From NCBI GenBank assembly GCA_965240325.2, contig OZ251248.1, positions 1,036,554 through 1,100,553 of the forward strand: a DNA stretch of 64,000 nt, written 5' to 3'. This stretch comes from Rebecca billardiae RCC1528 (lineage: Eukaryota > Haptophyta). Below the pieces are notes generated by a model that saw only the letters and a list, made by a program, of their open reading frames with translations, was not told the origin of the DNA and made no database searches. A program made the translations under genes and the position numbers. Shown one piece after another: positions 1 to 11,107 of the stretch; positions within the stretch are counted from its first letter, which is position 1; each line of letters opens with the position of its first letter.

Positions 1-2338
1 CCGCGCCGCCGCCGCGCTCGCCCTCGGCGCCGTCGGCGGGCACGGCGGGCGCGGGCGCGGCGGCGCCGCCGTCGTGGCCGTGCGGCGCGCGCAGCCCCGC
101 CGTCTCCGCCGGGCACGGCGGCAGCGCCTCCGCCTCGGCCGGGTCGCCGCCGAGCGCGCACACGCCTGGCGCGAGGTCGTCGCAGCAGTCGCCGAACGAC
201 GCGCAGTGCTCGCGGCCGCAGCGGCAGCTCGAGCCGTCGGCGAAGATGAGCCGCTCGAGCACGGGGAGCGCGGAGCGCCGCGCGGGCAGCACGCCCGGCA
301 GCGCCCCCGCGCCGCCGCGCCGCGCCGCGCCCACGCCCAGCCCGGGCCCGAACCGGCCGCGCACGCCGGGGTCTTGCTTGCCGATGTCCTGCCCGATGGG
401 GAGCTGCGTGGGCGGCGGCGACTCGCCGCGGAGCTTGCGGCCCATCCAGTCGTCCCAGCGGTGCAGGATGGCGCTGTCCACTGCGGGCAGGGTGGTGGGG
501 AGGAGGGGGCGGAGGAGGGGACGGGGTCACTCGGCGCTCGGCTCGCGGGGCTGGCCGACCGGTGTGTGTGTGCGTGCGTGTGCGCGCGTGTGTGTGGCCG
601 CGGGCGCGCTGGCGGTGTGTGCGCGCGGGCGTGCGCAAGCGCGCGCGGCGGCCCCACGGCCGGAGGCACGCGCCGCCCGCCCCCCGCCCCGCCACGAGCG
701 CCCGCCCAGCCGCGCGCACGCCCCGCCCGCCGCCGCACACGCACCCTCCGGGTCCACCTTGCGCGCAAACATGAACGGAGAGCCGAACACCGCCTCCGCC
801 TCATCCACGCGCAGCACGCGCGGCCCGCCCACAAAGTTCCAGCCGACGGTGGACCAGTAGGAGCCCGGGTCGCCGTGGTAGTGCGGCCAGTCGATCCAGC
901 GCAGGTTGTGGTGGAAGAGCGTGCCGTTGTACGGCGAGTGCATCGCGAGGGTCTGGAGGAACATCTCATCGCTCAGGACGCGCCGCTCAAAGACGCGCGC
1001 CCAGCGCCGGCCTGTTTCGTCGCGGTGAATGAACTCGGCGAGCTTGCGGTGCAGGATCACCCACTGCGAGCCGGACCAGTACTCCTCGCCCTCGCGGCGC
1101 CGCGGCACCTCCACCCCGCCCACGGTATCGTACACCACGGGGCCGGAGCGGCCGAAGCAGCAGTAGGGCGTGGGCGTGATGTCAAAGACGGCGCCGCTGA
1201 GCCCCACAAAGCCGTAACCGCCGCACTCGACCACGGGGTGGCGCTCGGCGAACTCGAGCGTGCGCTCGACCAGCTCGCCGCGGCCGGCGTGCACCTGCGC
1301 CGCGGCGGGCGGGCGGGGACGGCGGCGGGCGCGTGTCTGCGCGCGGAGGCCGGCTGGCGCGCGGGCGCAAGGCCGTGCCGCCTGCGGTGGCCGGTGGCCG
1401 CGCGCGTGCGCGCGCGCGCGCGCGCGCGCGTGCGTGCGTGTGCGCGCGCGGTCCACGCACACGCACGCACACACAGTTGCTCCACCCCGGCCCGCGCGCA
1501 CACCTGCATGAAGCTGTAGGTCGTCTCCTTGAACGGGCGCAGCCAGGCCACCACCTCCGCGTTGGTGCGCAGCGCCAGGTCCGCGTCAGACAGGTTGATC
1601 AGAAAGTCAAAGTCGAGCGACATCTGCGCACGCGCAGGCGCGGGGCGGTGCGTGTCAGGCGCGGCCCGGCGCGCGTCGGGCCCGGCCCGGTGCGCGTCGA
1701 GCCCGGTGCGCGTCAGGCGCGGTGCGGCGCGTCGCGCGGCGCGCGGCGCGGCGCGTCGGCGCGCGGAGACTGGCGGCGGCGCGCGCGCGCAGCGCGGGCG
1801 GCGCGCGCACCTCGACGACGGTCTTGATGGCGTCGAGCAGCACGCTCACCATCGTGAACGCGCCCCACTGCACCAGCCGCCGGTTGCGCAGCACGTGCAC
1901 GTTCGCCAGCGGCGCCGCGTACTTTTCGATCTCCGCCTGCGCGGTGCCGTTCAGCTTGAGGTCGAGGTGAAGGAGGAAAAGGTGCGACGGGTGGTAGAGC
2001 GCGTGGATGAGGCGCGAGACGACGAGGTGGGAGTACGGGCGCGAGAGCATCACGAAGTACACCAGCCGCGGGTCGTGCGACGACGCGCGGTGCGACACGC
2101 GCACGCCGTGGAGCGGGTCGCCGTACAGCCGCGGGCCGAGACCGTGCGCGGACGCGAGCAGCGCCTGCCGCAGCGCGGTGCGGCAGCGCTCGGCGTCGGG
2201 CGCGGGGACGGGCGCGCCGGTGAAGTCGGTCAGGTTGAACACCGCGCCCCCGCCCGCCGCGTCCTCCGCCGCGAGCGTCGCGTCGATCTCGCGCCAGAGC
2301 GACTCGTCGTCGCGCGGCGGCGGCGGCGGCACGCCGCC

Positions 2339-2370
<32 letters not shown>

Positions 2371-2521
2371 CGGGGCGCGGCGGCATGGGGCGCGGCGGGT
2401 CGGCCGCCGCCGGCGGCGGCGTCGCGCGCCCCACGCACCCCGCCGCGAGCAGCAGCGCGCCCACCGTCGCCGCGCCGCGGCCGGCGCGCCGCCCGCGAGC
2501 AGCGCTCCGCGCCGTCGCCAT
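1..2521 (-). CDS. Xylosyltransferase-like GT14 (Branch family) glycosyltransferase, 3' end cut by window edge
   Basis: Likely a Golgi type II glycosyltransferase of the core-2/I-branching/xylosyltransferase family, which transfers GlcNAc or xylose to secreted glycoproteins. Exons read as complement(1-480, 745-1294, 1504-1623, 1811-2521), all GT-AG. The N-terminus has a short hydrophobic Ala/Gly/Leu stretch followed by a Pro-rich stem. The catalytic part shows VYFVMLSRPY, LFLLHLDLK, the family-typical DFDFLINLSDADL, then SGSQWVILHRKL and the SDEMFLQTL block. After the catalytic domain, the last exon encodes a Cys cluster (about 155-250) with spacing CRCGREHCASFGDCC, like a somatomedin-B domain. 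No stop codon is reached before position 1, so the C-terminus is incomplete. The gene starts head-to-head with the kinase gene at 2690. Donor substrate and acceptor cannot be told from sequence. Confidence 0.82.
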
Positions 2522-2689
2522 GCTGCGCTAGCTCACGAACGCCGCGCTGGCGAGTGCCCGGCGCGCGGGCAGTCCGGGTTGGGGCGAAAGGCTTGGATCC
2601 GGGCGCGCGCCGCCGCGGCGTGGCATTTCTTTTGGGCGTGGCCGCCCGCCTGCCTCTCCGTCGAGGGTTGCCAGCGCCCGACCGAGCAC
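2522..2689. promoter_or_regulatory. Divergent intergenic spacer, probable shared promoter
   Basis: 168 bp between the start codons of the minus-strand xylosyltransferase-like gene and the plus-strand kinase gene. Both 5' control regions must lie here or inside the genes. No TATA box is seen. Promoter function is inferred from position only. Confidence 0.35.
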
Positions 2690-3254
2690 ATGGCTGACGC
2701 GGCGGGCGCCGCCGCCGCGCTCGGCGGCGACGAGGGGCTGCTCGACGCGCCGGGCGGCGCGCACGCGACCTCGCTGCTCGTCGCGTACTGGGCCGCCGCC
2801 TCGCTCGTCGCGGGCTGCCTCTTCCTCTGCTGCTACGCGCTGCTGCCGCCCGTGCGGCAGACGCCCGGCTGGCAGCTGATGCGCTCGTCGGTGTGCGAGC
2901 TGTTCGAGTCGGCGCTCTGGGCGGGCGTCGGGCTGGTCGCGCCGCCGTACGCGCGCACCCTCTGGCCCCCGCTCCTCGCGTGCGACATCGCCGCCAACGG
3001 CCTGCGCCTCACGATGTACCTCGACCTGCTCGTGGTCTACCGAGATCCCTTCTCCCCGCGGCTGTACCGCCCGCTCTACTACGTGGCGGTGGCGGCGTGC
3101 GCGCTGGGCGGGACGGTGTCGGCGGTGCTGTGCGGCGCGTCGCCGCACGCGCCGCCCTCGCTCCTCCCCGCCGCGCCCCCCGCCTCCGAGCTGCTCGTGT
3201 GGGACCTGGTCTACCTGCCGTGTGCGGCGCTGTACACGGTCGGAGGTGTGTAGC

Positions 3255-3296
<42 letters not shown>

Positions 3297-3340
3297 ACAC
3301 CTGCCGTGTGCGGCGCTGTACACGGTCGGAGGTGTGTAGC

Positions 3341-3384
<44 letters not shown>

Positions 3385-3428
3385 ACACCTGCCGTGTGCG
3401 GCGCTGTACACGGTCGGAGGTGTGTAGC

Positions 3429-3464
<36 letters not shown>

Positions 3465-3508
3465 ACACCTGCCGTGTGCGGCGCTGTACACGGTCGGAGG
3501 TGTGTAGC

Positions 3509-3548
<40 letters not shown>

Positions 3549-3593
3549 ACACCTGCCGTGTGCGGCGCTGTACACGGTCGGAGGTGTGTAGCC

Positions 3594-3636
<43 letters not shown>

Positions 3637-3680
3637 ACACCTGCCGTGTGCGGCGCTGTACACGGTCGGAGGTGTGTAGC

Positions 3681-3728
<48 letters not shown>

Positions 3729-3772
3729 ACACCTGCCGTGTGCGGCGCTGTACACGGTCGGAGGTGTGTAGC

Positions 3773-3816
<44 letters not shown>

Positions 3817-3860
3817 ACACCTGCCGTGTGCGGCGCTGTACACGGTCGGAGGTGTGTAGC

Positions 3861-3900
<40 letters not shown>

Positions 3901-3944
3901 ACACCTGCCGTGTGCGGCGCTGTACACGGTCGGAGGTGTGTAGC

Positions 3945-3982
<38 letters not shown>

Positions 3983-4026
3983 ACACCTGCCGTGTGCGGC
4001 GCTGTACACGGTCGGAGGTGTGTAGC

Positions 4027-4072
<46 letters not shown>

Positions 4073-4116
4073 ACACCTGCCGTGTGCGGCGCTGTACACG
4101 GTCGGAGGTGTGTAGC

Positions 4117-4154
<38 letters not shown>

Positions 4155-4198
4155 ACACCTGCCGTGTGCGGCGCTGTACACGGTCGGAGGTGTGTAGC

Positions 4199-4238
<40 letters not shown>

Positions 4239-5511
4239 ACACCTGCCGTGTGCGGCGCTGCGCACACTGCGCACACTGCGCACACTGCGCACACTGCGCG
4301 TCACCTGCGCGTGCCACGCGTGAGCGGCGTGTGTGCGCGCGCAGGCAGCCGGCAGGCAGCCCACACGCCTCCCACCCCCCCCACGCCCCCCCCCCCGCGC
4401 AGGCGTCCTGTACCTGCTGCTGCGCGTGCTGCTGCTGCAGCGGCACGACTCTGCGTTCGCCCATGTCTCCGACCTCGGGCGGCTGCGCGCCGTGCGGCAC
4501 GCGGGCGCGTACCTGGGGATGTATGGCGCGCTGCTCGGCGCGCTCGTGCTCGTGTACACGCTCAACGAGCGCGCGGCGGCGGCGGGGTGCGGCCGCGCGG
4601 CGGCGGGCGGCGCGGCGGCGGGCGGCGGCGCGGGCGCGGCGGGCGCGCGCGGCGGCGCGGCGGCCGCGGGCTCGGCGGCGCTCGGCGCGGCGGCGGAGGC
4701 GCTCGCGTCCGCGCGCGACGGCGCGGCGGCGCGCGCGGGGTGCGCGCGGCTGCGGCACGCGCTCGTCGCGCTCACCGCCGGCCGCCCCGCCCTCGCCTTC
4801 CTCGGCTGGGCGTACATCAACGCCGTGCCTTGCCTGCTGCTGCGCGGCTGCGCGGGCGCGCGCGCGCGCGCGCCCGCCGCGCGGGCGGCGGCGCGCTCGC
4901 GCTGAGCACGCTGCTGCTGCGCGGCGGCGGCGCGCGGCGCGGCGGCGCGGGCGCAAAGGGCGGCGGCGCGGGCGGCGGCGCCGCCGACGCCGACGGCTGC
5001 GCGGGCGCGGGCGCGGGCGCCTGCGCGGGCGCCGCCGGGCTGCGCCAGCCGCTGCTGCCGCCGCCGCAGCGCGGCGCGTGCGGCAGCGGCGCCGCCGCCG
5101 ACTCGGCCGCCGCCGCCGCGCACGCGCCGCCGCCGCACGCGCCGCGCGCGCCCGTGCCGCCGGCCGAGCTGAGCGCCGCGCCCGCGTTCGGCGGCGTCGA
5201 CCTCGAGGCCGCCGGCGGCGGCGGCCGCGCCGCCCTGCGCGCGTCGGTGCCGCAGCTCGCGGCCGCGTGGCCGCCGCGGCCCAACGCGCCGCCGGGCGGC
5301 GGCTCGGCGGCGCCGTCGCCGACCGAAGCGCAGACGCCCTCGCCGCCGCCCACGCCGCTGCGCGAGCCCGCCGCCGCCGGCCCGGCGTCCCCACCCGGCG
5401 TGGTGCAGCAGCTGCGGTACGAGCTGGTGTACGAGGCGATGGCGGGGATCGGCGACGCGGCCAAGCTCGCGCTCGAGCACGCCAACGCGCGCAGGGGCGG
5501 CGGCGGCGCGC

Positions 5512-5543
<32 letters not shown>

Positions 5544-7867
5544 TACACGCCGGCGGGCGCGCGCACGCCGCCGCGCGCCGCCGACGCGGGCGGCGCGGAC
5601 GGCGGCGGCGGGCTGGGCGGCTACCTGGGCTGGGCGCTGCAGGGCGCGGCCGCGGCGGTGGGCGGCGGGCGCGCGCGCTCGCACTCGGGCGCGGACGAGT
5701 GGAGTGGTCGCTGGTCCGACGCGGGCGGCGGCGGCGGCGGCGGCGGCGGGCCCTGCGCTGCCGACGACGGCGGCGGCGCCGCCGCCGCCGCGGGCGCGGG
5801 CGCGGGCGACTCGGCCGCCGCGCCGCCGCGCGGCCGCGTGCGGCACTACGCGCGCGCCGATTTCGAGGCGATCCGGCAGGCGTGCCGCATCGACGCGGCC
5901 GAGTACGCGCGCGCCTTCCCGCAGGCGCCCGAGGCGCTGCTCGGGCCGGACTGGCAGCGCAGGCTCGCGGAAAGCGTCTCTGAGGGCGCGAGTGGTGCGC
6001 GCCGAGCGCGCGCCGAGCGCACGCGCGCCGAGCGCGGAGCGCGCGCGCCGCGCGCGCGCCGCGCCGCGCGCGCGCCGAGCGGCACGTGGCGGCGGGTCTG
6101 ACGCCGCCCCTGCGTGGCTGCGCGCGCGCGACGCGCGCAGGCTGCTTCTTCTACCGCGTGCGCCACGCCGACGGCTCGGACACCGGCTTCCTCGTCAAGC
6201 AGATCACGCCGGCTGAGAAGCGCGCGCTGCTGCGCATGCTGCCGGCATACCGGGCGCACGTGTGCGCGCGGATGGGGCGCACGCTGCTGCACTACTACGG
6301 GTGCCACTCGGTCAGGCTACGGTGCGTGCGCGCGCGCCGGGGGGCAGGGGCGCCGCTGCCGCCGCTGCCGCTGCTGCCGCCGCCGGCTGCTGCTGCTGCT
6401 GCTGCTGCTGCCGCAGCGCGGTGGGAGCCATCACAACGCGCGCGCGCAACACACACGCGCGCGCGCACACGCACACGCACACGCACACGCACACGCACAC
6501 GCACAACGCAAAGGGTGGCGATGGGGTGACTCCTGCGCGCACCCCGCCGCCCCCCTCGCCCCGCCCCTCGCAGCTGGGTGGCCTCCGTGCGCGTGTACTT
6601 CGTCGTGATGCGCAACTTCGTCCCCGTGGCACCGCACCTCGTCTTTGACCTCAAGGGCGCCACCGCCAACCGCAGAGCCCTCGCCTCGTCCTCGCTGTTC
6701 CGGCTCGACTCGAGCGGCGGAAGGGCGGCCGCCGCGGACGGGGCGGGCGCGGCGGGCGCGGGCGAGGGGCGCGGCGTGGGCGGGTGCGGCGGCGCGCACG
6801 CCGCGCCGCCGGGCGGCTCGGCCGAGCCCTCCGCCCTCCTCGCCTCCGCCGCGTCTGTCGCGCCCTTCTTCCGAAGGTCGGAGCGAACTCGCATGGGCCG
6901 GTCCAAGTACGGCACGCTGCGTGACTGGGAGTGGCTGGACGTGGCGATGGCGGCGGAGCTGCCGGCGGAGGAGCAGCTGCGGCTGGCGGAGACGCTCGAG
7001 GCGGACTGCGCGATGCTTGCCGGCCAGCGCGCCATCGACTATTCGCTCCTCGTCGCCGTCGCGCGCGTGGCGGACGCGGCGCGGCCGCGCGCCGCCGCGG
7101 CCGGCGCGGCCGGCGGCGGCGGCGGCGGCGGCGCGCTGAGCGGCGCGCACTACGGGGGCGGCGGCGGCGGGTGCAGCGCGCCGCCGACCATCTCCGCCAC
7201 GCGCCGCCTCCCCGCCGCGCCCGGCGGCCCCTCCTCCGCCGCCGCCTCCGCCGCCCTCGACCCCATCGAGAAGGCGCGCGTGCTGCGGCGGCTGCAGGCG
7301 GCCGGCGGCATCATTTCGCGCGACCGCCAAAAGGTCTACTTTGTCGGGATGATCGATGCGCTGAGCACGCACTCGGTGGGCTGGGTGCTGCAGGCGCAGG
7401 CGCTGCGCGCGCTGTACACGGCGGCGTGCCGCCCCGCCGCCGCCGACGGCATCACCGCCATGGCGCCGCACGCCTACGCGGAGCGGCTCGTCGCCTTTGT
7501 CGTCTCAGAGGTGCTCGCGCCCGAGTCGGAGCCGGCGCGCGCGCTGCGCGCGCGGCACGCGCGCGCGGTCGCGCGCTGGGCGCACCTGTGGGCGCGGCGG
7601 CGGCACGGGCTGCTGAGGGAGCGGATCGAGGCGGAGCGCGCCGACCTGACGATGCGCATCGCCGAGCTCGAGGGACTCATCCTCGAGCGGCTGCACGGCG
7701 GCGGCGGCGGCGGCGGCGGGAGCGGCGGCGGCGCGCCGCCGGGCGCGATAGCGTCGCTGCACGCGGCGGCGCCGGGCGGCGGCGGCGGCTCGGCGGGCGG
7801 CGGCGGGCCGAGCGCGATGGCGCACCACGCGACGCCCGCGCTGCAGCACCGCACCGGCTCGGGCTGA
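2690..7867 (+). CDS. Multi-pass membrane protein fused to phosphatidylinositol-phosphate kinase (GPCR-PIPK type)
   Basis: Exons 2690-3245, 4403-5994, 6141-6321 and 6574-7867. The N-terminal third has about seven hydrophobic segments (e.g. LLVAYWAAASLVAGCLFLCC, LYLLLRVLLL, AYLGMYGALLGALVLVY, LAFLGWAYINAVPCLLL), so a 7TM receptor-like part is likely. A Gly/Ala-rich linker follows, then LR-x9-GI at 5412-5450, the linker motif known from GPCR-PIPK fusions of oomycetes and Dictyostelium RpkA. The kinase core has DTGFLVKQI (probable ATP lysine), LLRMLPAYRAHV, DLKGAT at 6647-6664, DYSLLVAV, and FVGMID with the catalytic Asp at 7355. Product would be a phosphoinositide (PI4,5P2 or similar) at a membrane. 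The frame shifts inside exon 2 near a (GC)n run at about 4854-4873; two fewer bases would restore one frame of 1,206 residues. An assembly error, micro-intron or real break are the alternatives. Confidence 0.82.
3212..4258 (+). repeat. Minisatellite in intron 1 repeating the exon-1 end and its 5' splice site
   Basis: A unit of about 82-90 bp is tandemly repeated. Each unit has a constant part, CTGCCGTGTGCGGCGCTGTA plus cacggtcggag, followed by GTGTGTAGCCTCTG and a variable (TG)n run ending in GACAC. The first copy (3212-3256) is the real 3' end of exon 1 with its donor. Eleven full copies follow in the intron, and a truncated thirteenth ends at about 4258. Copies differ mainly in (TG)n length, with one T-to-C change near 3593. 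The reading frames that cross it (Cys-Val or His-Thr repeats) are not coding. Confidence 0.97.
4259..4300 (+). repeat. 9-bp tandem repeat (CGCACACTG)n
   Basis: About four to five copies of CGCACACTG directly follow the last, truncated minisatellite unit inside intron 1 of the kinase gene. It is probably a secondary expansion at the end of the array. Confidence 0.9.
6455..6508 (+). repeat. Intronic CACACG/CACGCG microsatellite
   Basis: Hexamer-like CACACG repeats in the third intron (6322-6573) of the kinase gene. Similar alternating purine-pyrimidine runs (GT, GC, CA) recur in other introns here, for example 565-595, 1403-1450 and 8728-8760. Confidence 0.85.
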
Positions 7868-8249
7868 CGGCCGACTCGGGCCCAGACGAGCCACTGGGCG
7901 CCGCCGGGCGCGCGCGTGGCTGCTGCTCAGGCTGCAGCGGCGGCGGCAGCCTCTCGGAAGCCACTACTCAGCAGCAGCGCAGCAGCCGCTCGGGCGGCAT
8001 CGTCAGCAGTGGCGCGCCGCGGCGGCCGCCTATATATACTGCGCGCGACGATGACTGCGCTCTTTCGTTCGCTCTATATCTCGATCTTATCGATCTGCTG
8101 CTGCTCAGCATCTGCTCTAGATGCTGCTGATCGTCGCGATGATGATGATATCGATATACGCGCGCGTGCTCACTGCTCTAGAGCGCACTACCAGGGATCA
8201 CCAGCAGTCACTGCAGTCGTCAGCGATATGATATGGAGCGATATCGTCG
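7868..8249. other. Convergent intergenic region with AT-richer stretch
   Basis: 382 bp between the tail-to-tail ends of the kinase gene and the TOG-domain gene. No ORF looks coding. It contains TATATATAC at about 8031, ATC/GAT-rich sequence, and a small inverted repeat (CAGCATCT, 5-nt loop, AGATGCTG) near 8107-8127. It probably holds both 3' UTRs and polyadenylation signals. Confidence 0.6.
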
Positions 8250-9797
8250 TCACGGCCGGCCGCGCAGCCCGTTGCCGGCCGCGCGCGCGGCCGCGGGCGT
8301 GTGCCCCGCCGCGCCGCCCGCGTCCGCCTGGCCGGCGCGCGCGTTGGCCGCGCCGAAGGTCACCTCCTTGGCGCGCACCGCCTGCCACTGCCGCGCCTCC
8401 GCACCGCCGCGCGCCGGCTCGCGCCGCGGCTGCCCGCGGCTGAGCCCGGCCGACGAGACGGCACGCACCGCCGCCCGGCCACCGCCGCCGCCCGGCGGCG
8501 GCGCGCGCTGCGCCGGCGCGGCCGCGGCGGCCACGGCCTCGAGCTGCGCGGCGCGCTCGTGCGCGCGCGCGCACGCGGCGCGCACGTCGTCGAGCTCGGC
8601 GTCCGCGTCGGCCAGCGCCGCGCGCGCCGCCGCGCCGCTCGCCTGCGCGGCGCCCAGCTCGGCGCGCAGCGCGGCCGCTTCGGCCGCCCTCCGGCGCAGC
8701 GCGCCCTCCGCGCGCGCCCTGCGGCGCGCACACACACACACGCACACACACACACACACATACGCGCGGCGCGGCGCGGCGAGCGGACGGCCGGCGCACG
8801 ATGGCGGTGGCGCGCGCGCGCACGGGGGGCGTGAGGGCGCGTGCGCGCGCGGCGCGGCAGGGCGCGCGCGCGGCGCGCGCGCGCACCGCGCCGCCTCCTC
8901 CGCCGCCACCGACTCGGCCGCCGCCGCCGCCGCCACCTCCGCCGCCGCGGCCGCGACCGCGTGCCGCGCCGCCGCCGCGTCGGCCGCGGCGGCCGCGTCG
9001 GCGCGCGCGCGCTCGAGCTCGGCGGCGACGGCATCGGCGCGCGCCGCGGCGGCGCCGAGCTCCTTCGCCGCCTGCGCCGCCTCCGCCTCCGCGCGCGCGC
9101 GCTCGCCGTCCAGCGCCGCGCCCGCCTCCGCCGCCGCGCGCCGCGCCGCGTCCGCGTCCGCGCGCGCGCCGTCCGCGCGCGCGCGCGCGTCCGCGAGCGC
9201 GGCGCCGAGGCGCGCGGCGTCGGCGTCGGCGGCGTCGCGCGCGGCGCACGCGTCGCCACGCTCCGCGCCCGCGCGCGCCGTCGCCGCGCGCGCCTCGCGC
9301 AGCGCCGCGGCCGCACCCTCGGCCGCCGCGGCCGCCGCCGCCTCGGCCGCGGCCGCGGCCGCGGCCGCCGCGCCGCCGTCCGCGTCGGCGAGCGCGGCGC
9401 GCAGCGCGGCCTCGCGCGCGGCCGCGTGGGCGGCGCGCGCGCGCGCGTCGGCGTCGGCGCGCGACGCTTCGGCGCGCGCCTCGCGCAGCGCCGCCGCCGC
9501 CGCCTCCGCCTCCGCGCGGCCGCGCGCGCCCGCCTCCGCCGTGGCCGCGTCGGCGGCGGCCGCGGCCGCCGCGGCCGCCGCCTCGGCCGCGTCGGCGCGC
9601 GCGGCCGCGTCGGCGAGCTGCGCGCGCGCGTCGCGCAGCGCGGCCTCGTGCGCGCGCGCCGCGCCGGAGGCGTGGTCCGCCGCCGCGCGCGCGCCCTCCG
9701 CCGCGCGCGCCTCCGCCGCCGCGGCCGCGGCCGCCGCGCCGCCGTCCGCGTCGGCGAGCGCGGCGCGCAGCGCGGCCGCGGCCGCGCGCTCGGCGGC

Positions 9798-9829
<32 letters not shown>

Positions 9830-10432
9830 CCGCGTCGCGCGCGCGCGCGTCCGCGCGCACGTGCGCCGCCTCCGCGCCCTCCGCGCGCGCCGCCTCCTCC
9901 GCCGCGCGCGCCAGGGCCGCCTCGGCGCGCGCGGCCGCCGCGGCCGCGTCCGCGCGCGCCACCGCCTCCGCCGCCGCAGCCTCCGCCGCCGCGGCCGCGC
10001 CGCGCGCGTGCGCGTGCGCGCGCGCGCGCTCGGCGCCGAGCTGCGCGTGTGCCGCCTCGAGCGCGGCCTGGGTGCCGTCGAGCTGCGCGCGCGCCGCCGC
10101 CAGCGCCGCTTCGAGCTCGGCGCCGCGCGCGCGCGCCGCGCGCAGCTCGGCAGCGGCGGCCGCCGCCGACGCGGCCGCCTCGGCCGCGGGCGGCTGCGGC
10201 GGCGGCGCGGCGCGCGCGGCCGCGGGCTCGGCGGCGGCGGGCCGGGCGCGCGGCTCAGCCGCCGCCTCCGCCTCCTCCGCCTCCTCCGCCTCGTCGCCGC
10301 CCAGGCTGCTGCTGGGCGGTGAGCTCAGGGTGCGCTCCAGCGCGAGGGGCGCGCACCCGTCGTCGACGTCGCTGCCGCCGCCCGCGTCGGCGGCGCGCGG
10401 CCGCGGCGGCGCGGCGGCGGCGGCGGCGTTGG

Positions 10433-10471
<39 letters not shown>

Positions 10472-11043
10472 CGATGAAGGCAAAGCCGTGCGTGCGCGGG
10501 CGTTGCGCGCTCTCGGCCGGGCCGCCGGGCTGCTGCGCGTACCGCAGGTTGGGCGGCGCGCCACGCGCGCCGCCGCCCGTGCGCACCGCGGGCAGCGGCG
10601 GCGGCGGCTGCGGTGCCGGCGGCGGCGGCTGCGGTGCCGGCGGCGGCGGCGGCGCGGCGCCGTGCGGCGCGGCGGCCGCGGCGGGCGGCGGCGGCGCGGG
10701 CGCTGCGCGCGCGCGGCCGTCGGCAGTGTCGCCGCGCGCGTCGAGCAGCGCGGCCGCGTGCGCGGAGGCCCAGACCCCGCCGCCCTCCGCACCGTCCACG
10801 CCGCCGCCGCCGCCCGCCGCGCCGCCGTCCGCGCGCCCGCGCCACTGCCGCCGCATGAGCGGACCGTCCGAAAGGCGGCGCGGGCGCGGCCGCCACGCGC
10901 CGGCGCGCGGCGGCGGGAGCTCGGCGACGACCGAGGCGTTGAGTGCGTCCGCGTCGGGCGCGTGCTCCTCCGCGCCCTCCGCCGCGCCGCCCGCCCACGC
11001 CGCCGCCGCGGCCGATTCGCCGCCGCCGCCCCACGCGTCGCGA

Positions 11044-11107
<64 letters not shown>

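Noticed and set aside
3212-4258. CRISPR-like array of regularly spaced repeats
   Set aside because: The 'spacers' are just (TG)n of variable length, the unit derives from the exon end, and the DNA is eukaryotic nuclear. It is a minisatellite.
2528-5846. Very long minus-strand frames rich in His-Thr repeats
   Set aside because: They read through the intronic (TG)n minisatellite and GC-rich antisense DNA. The repeat contains only spacer-type sequence, and the plus-strand frame has real domains.
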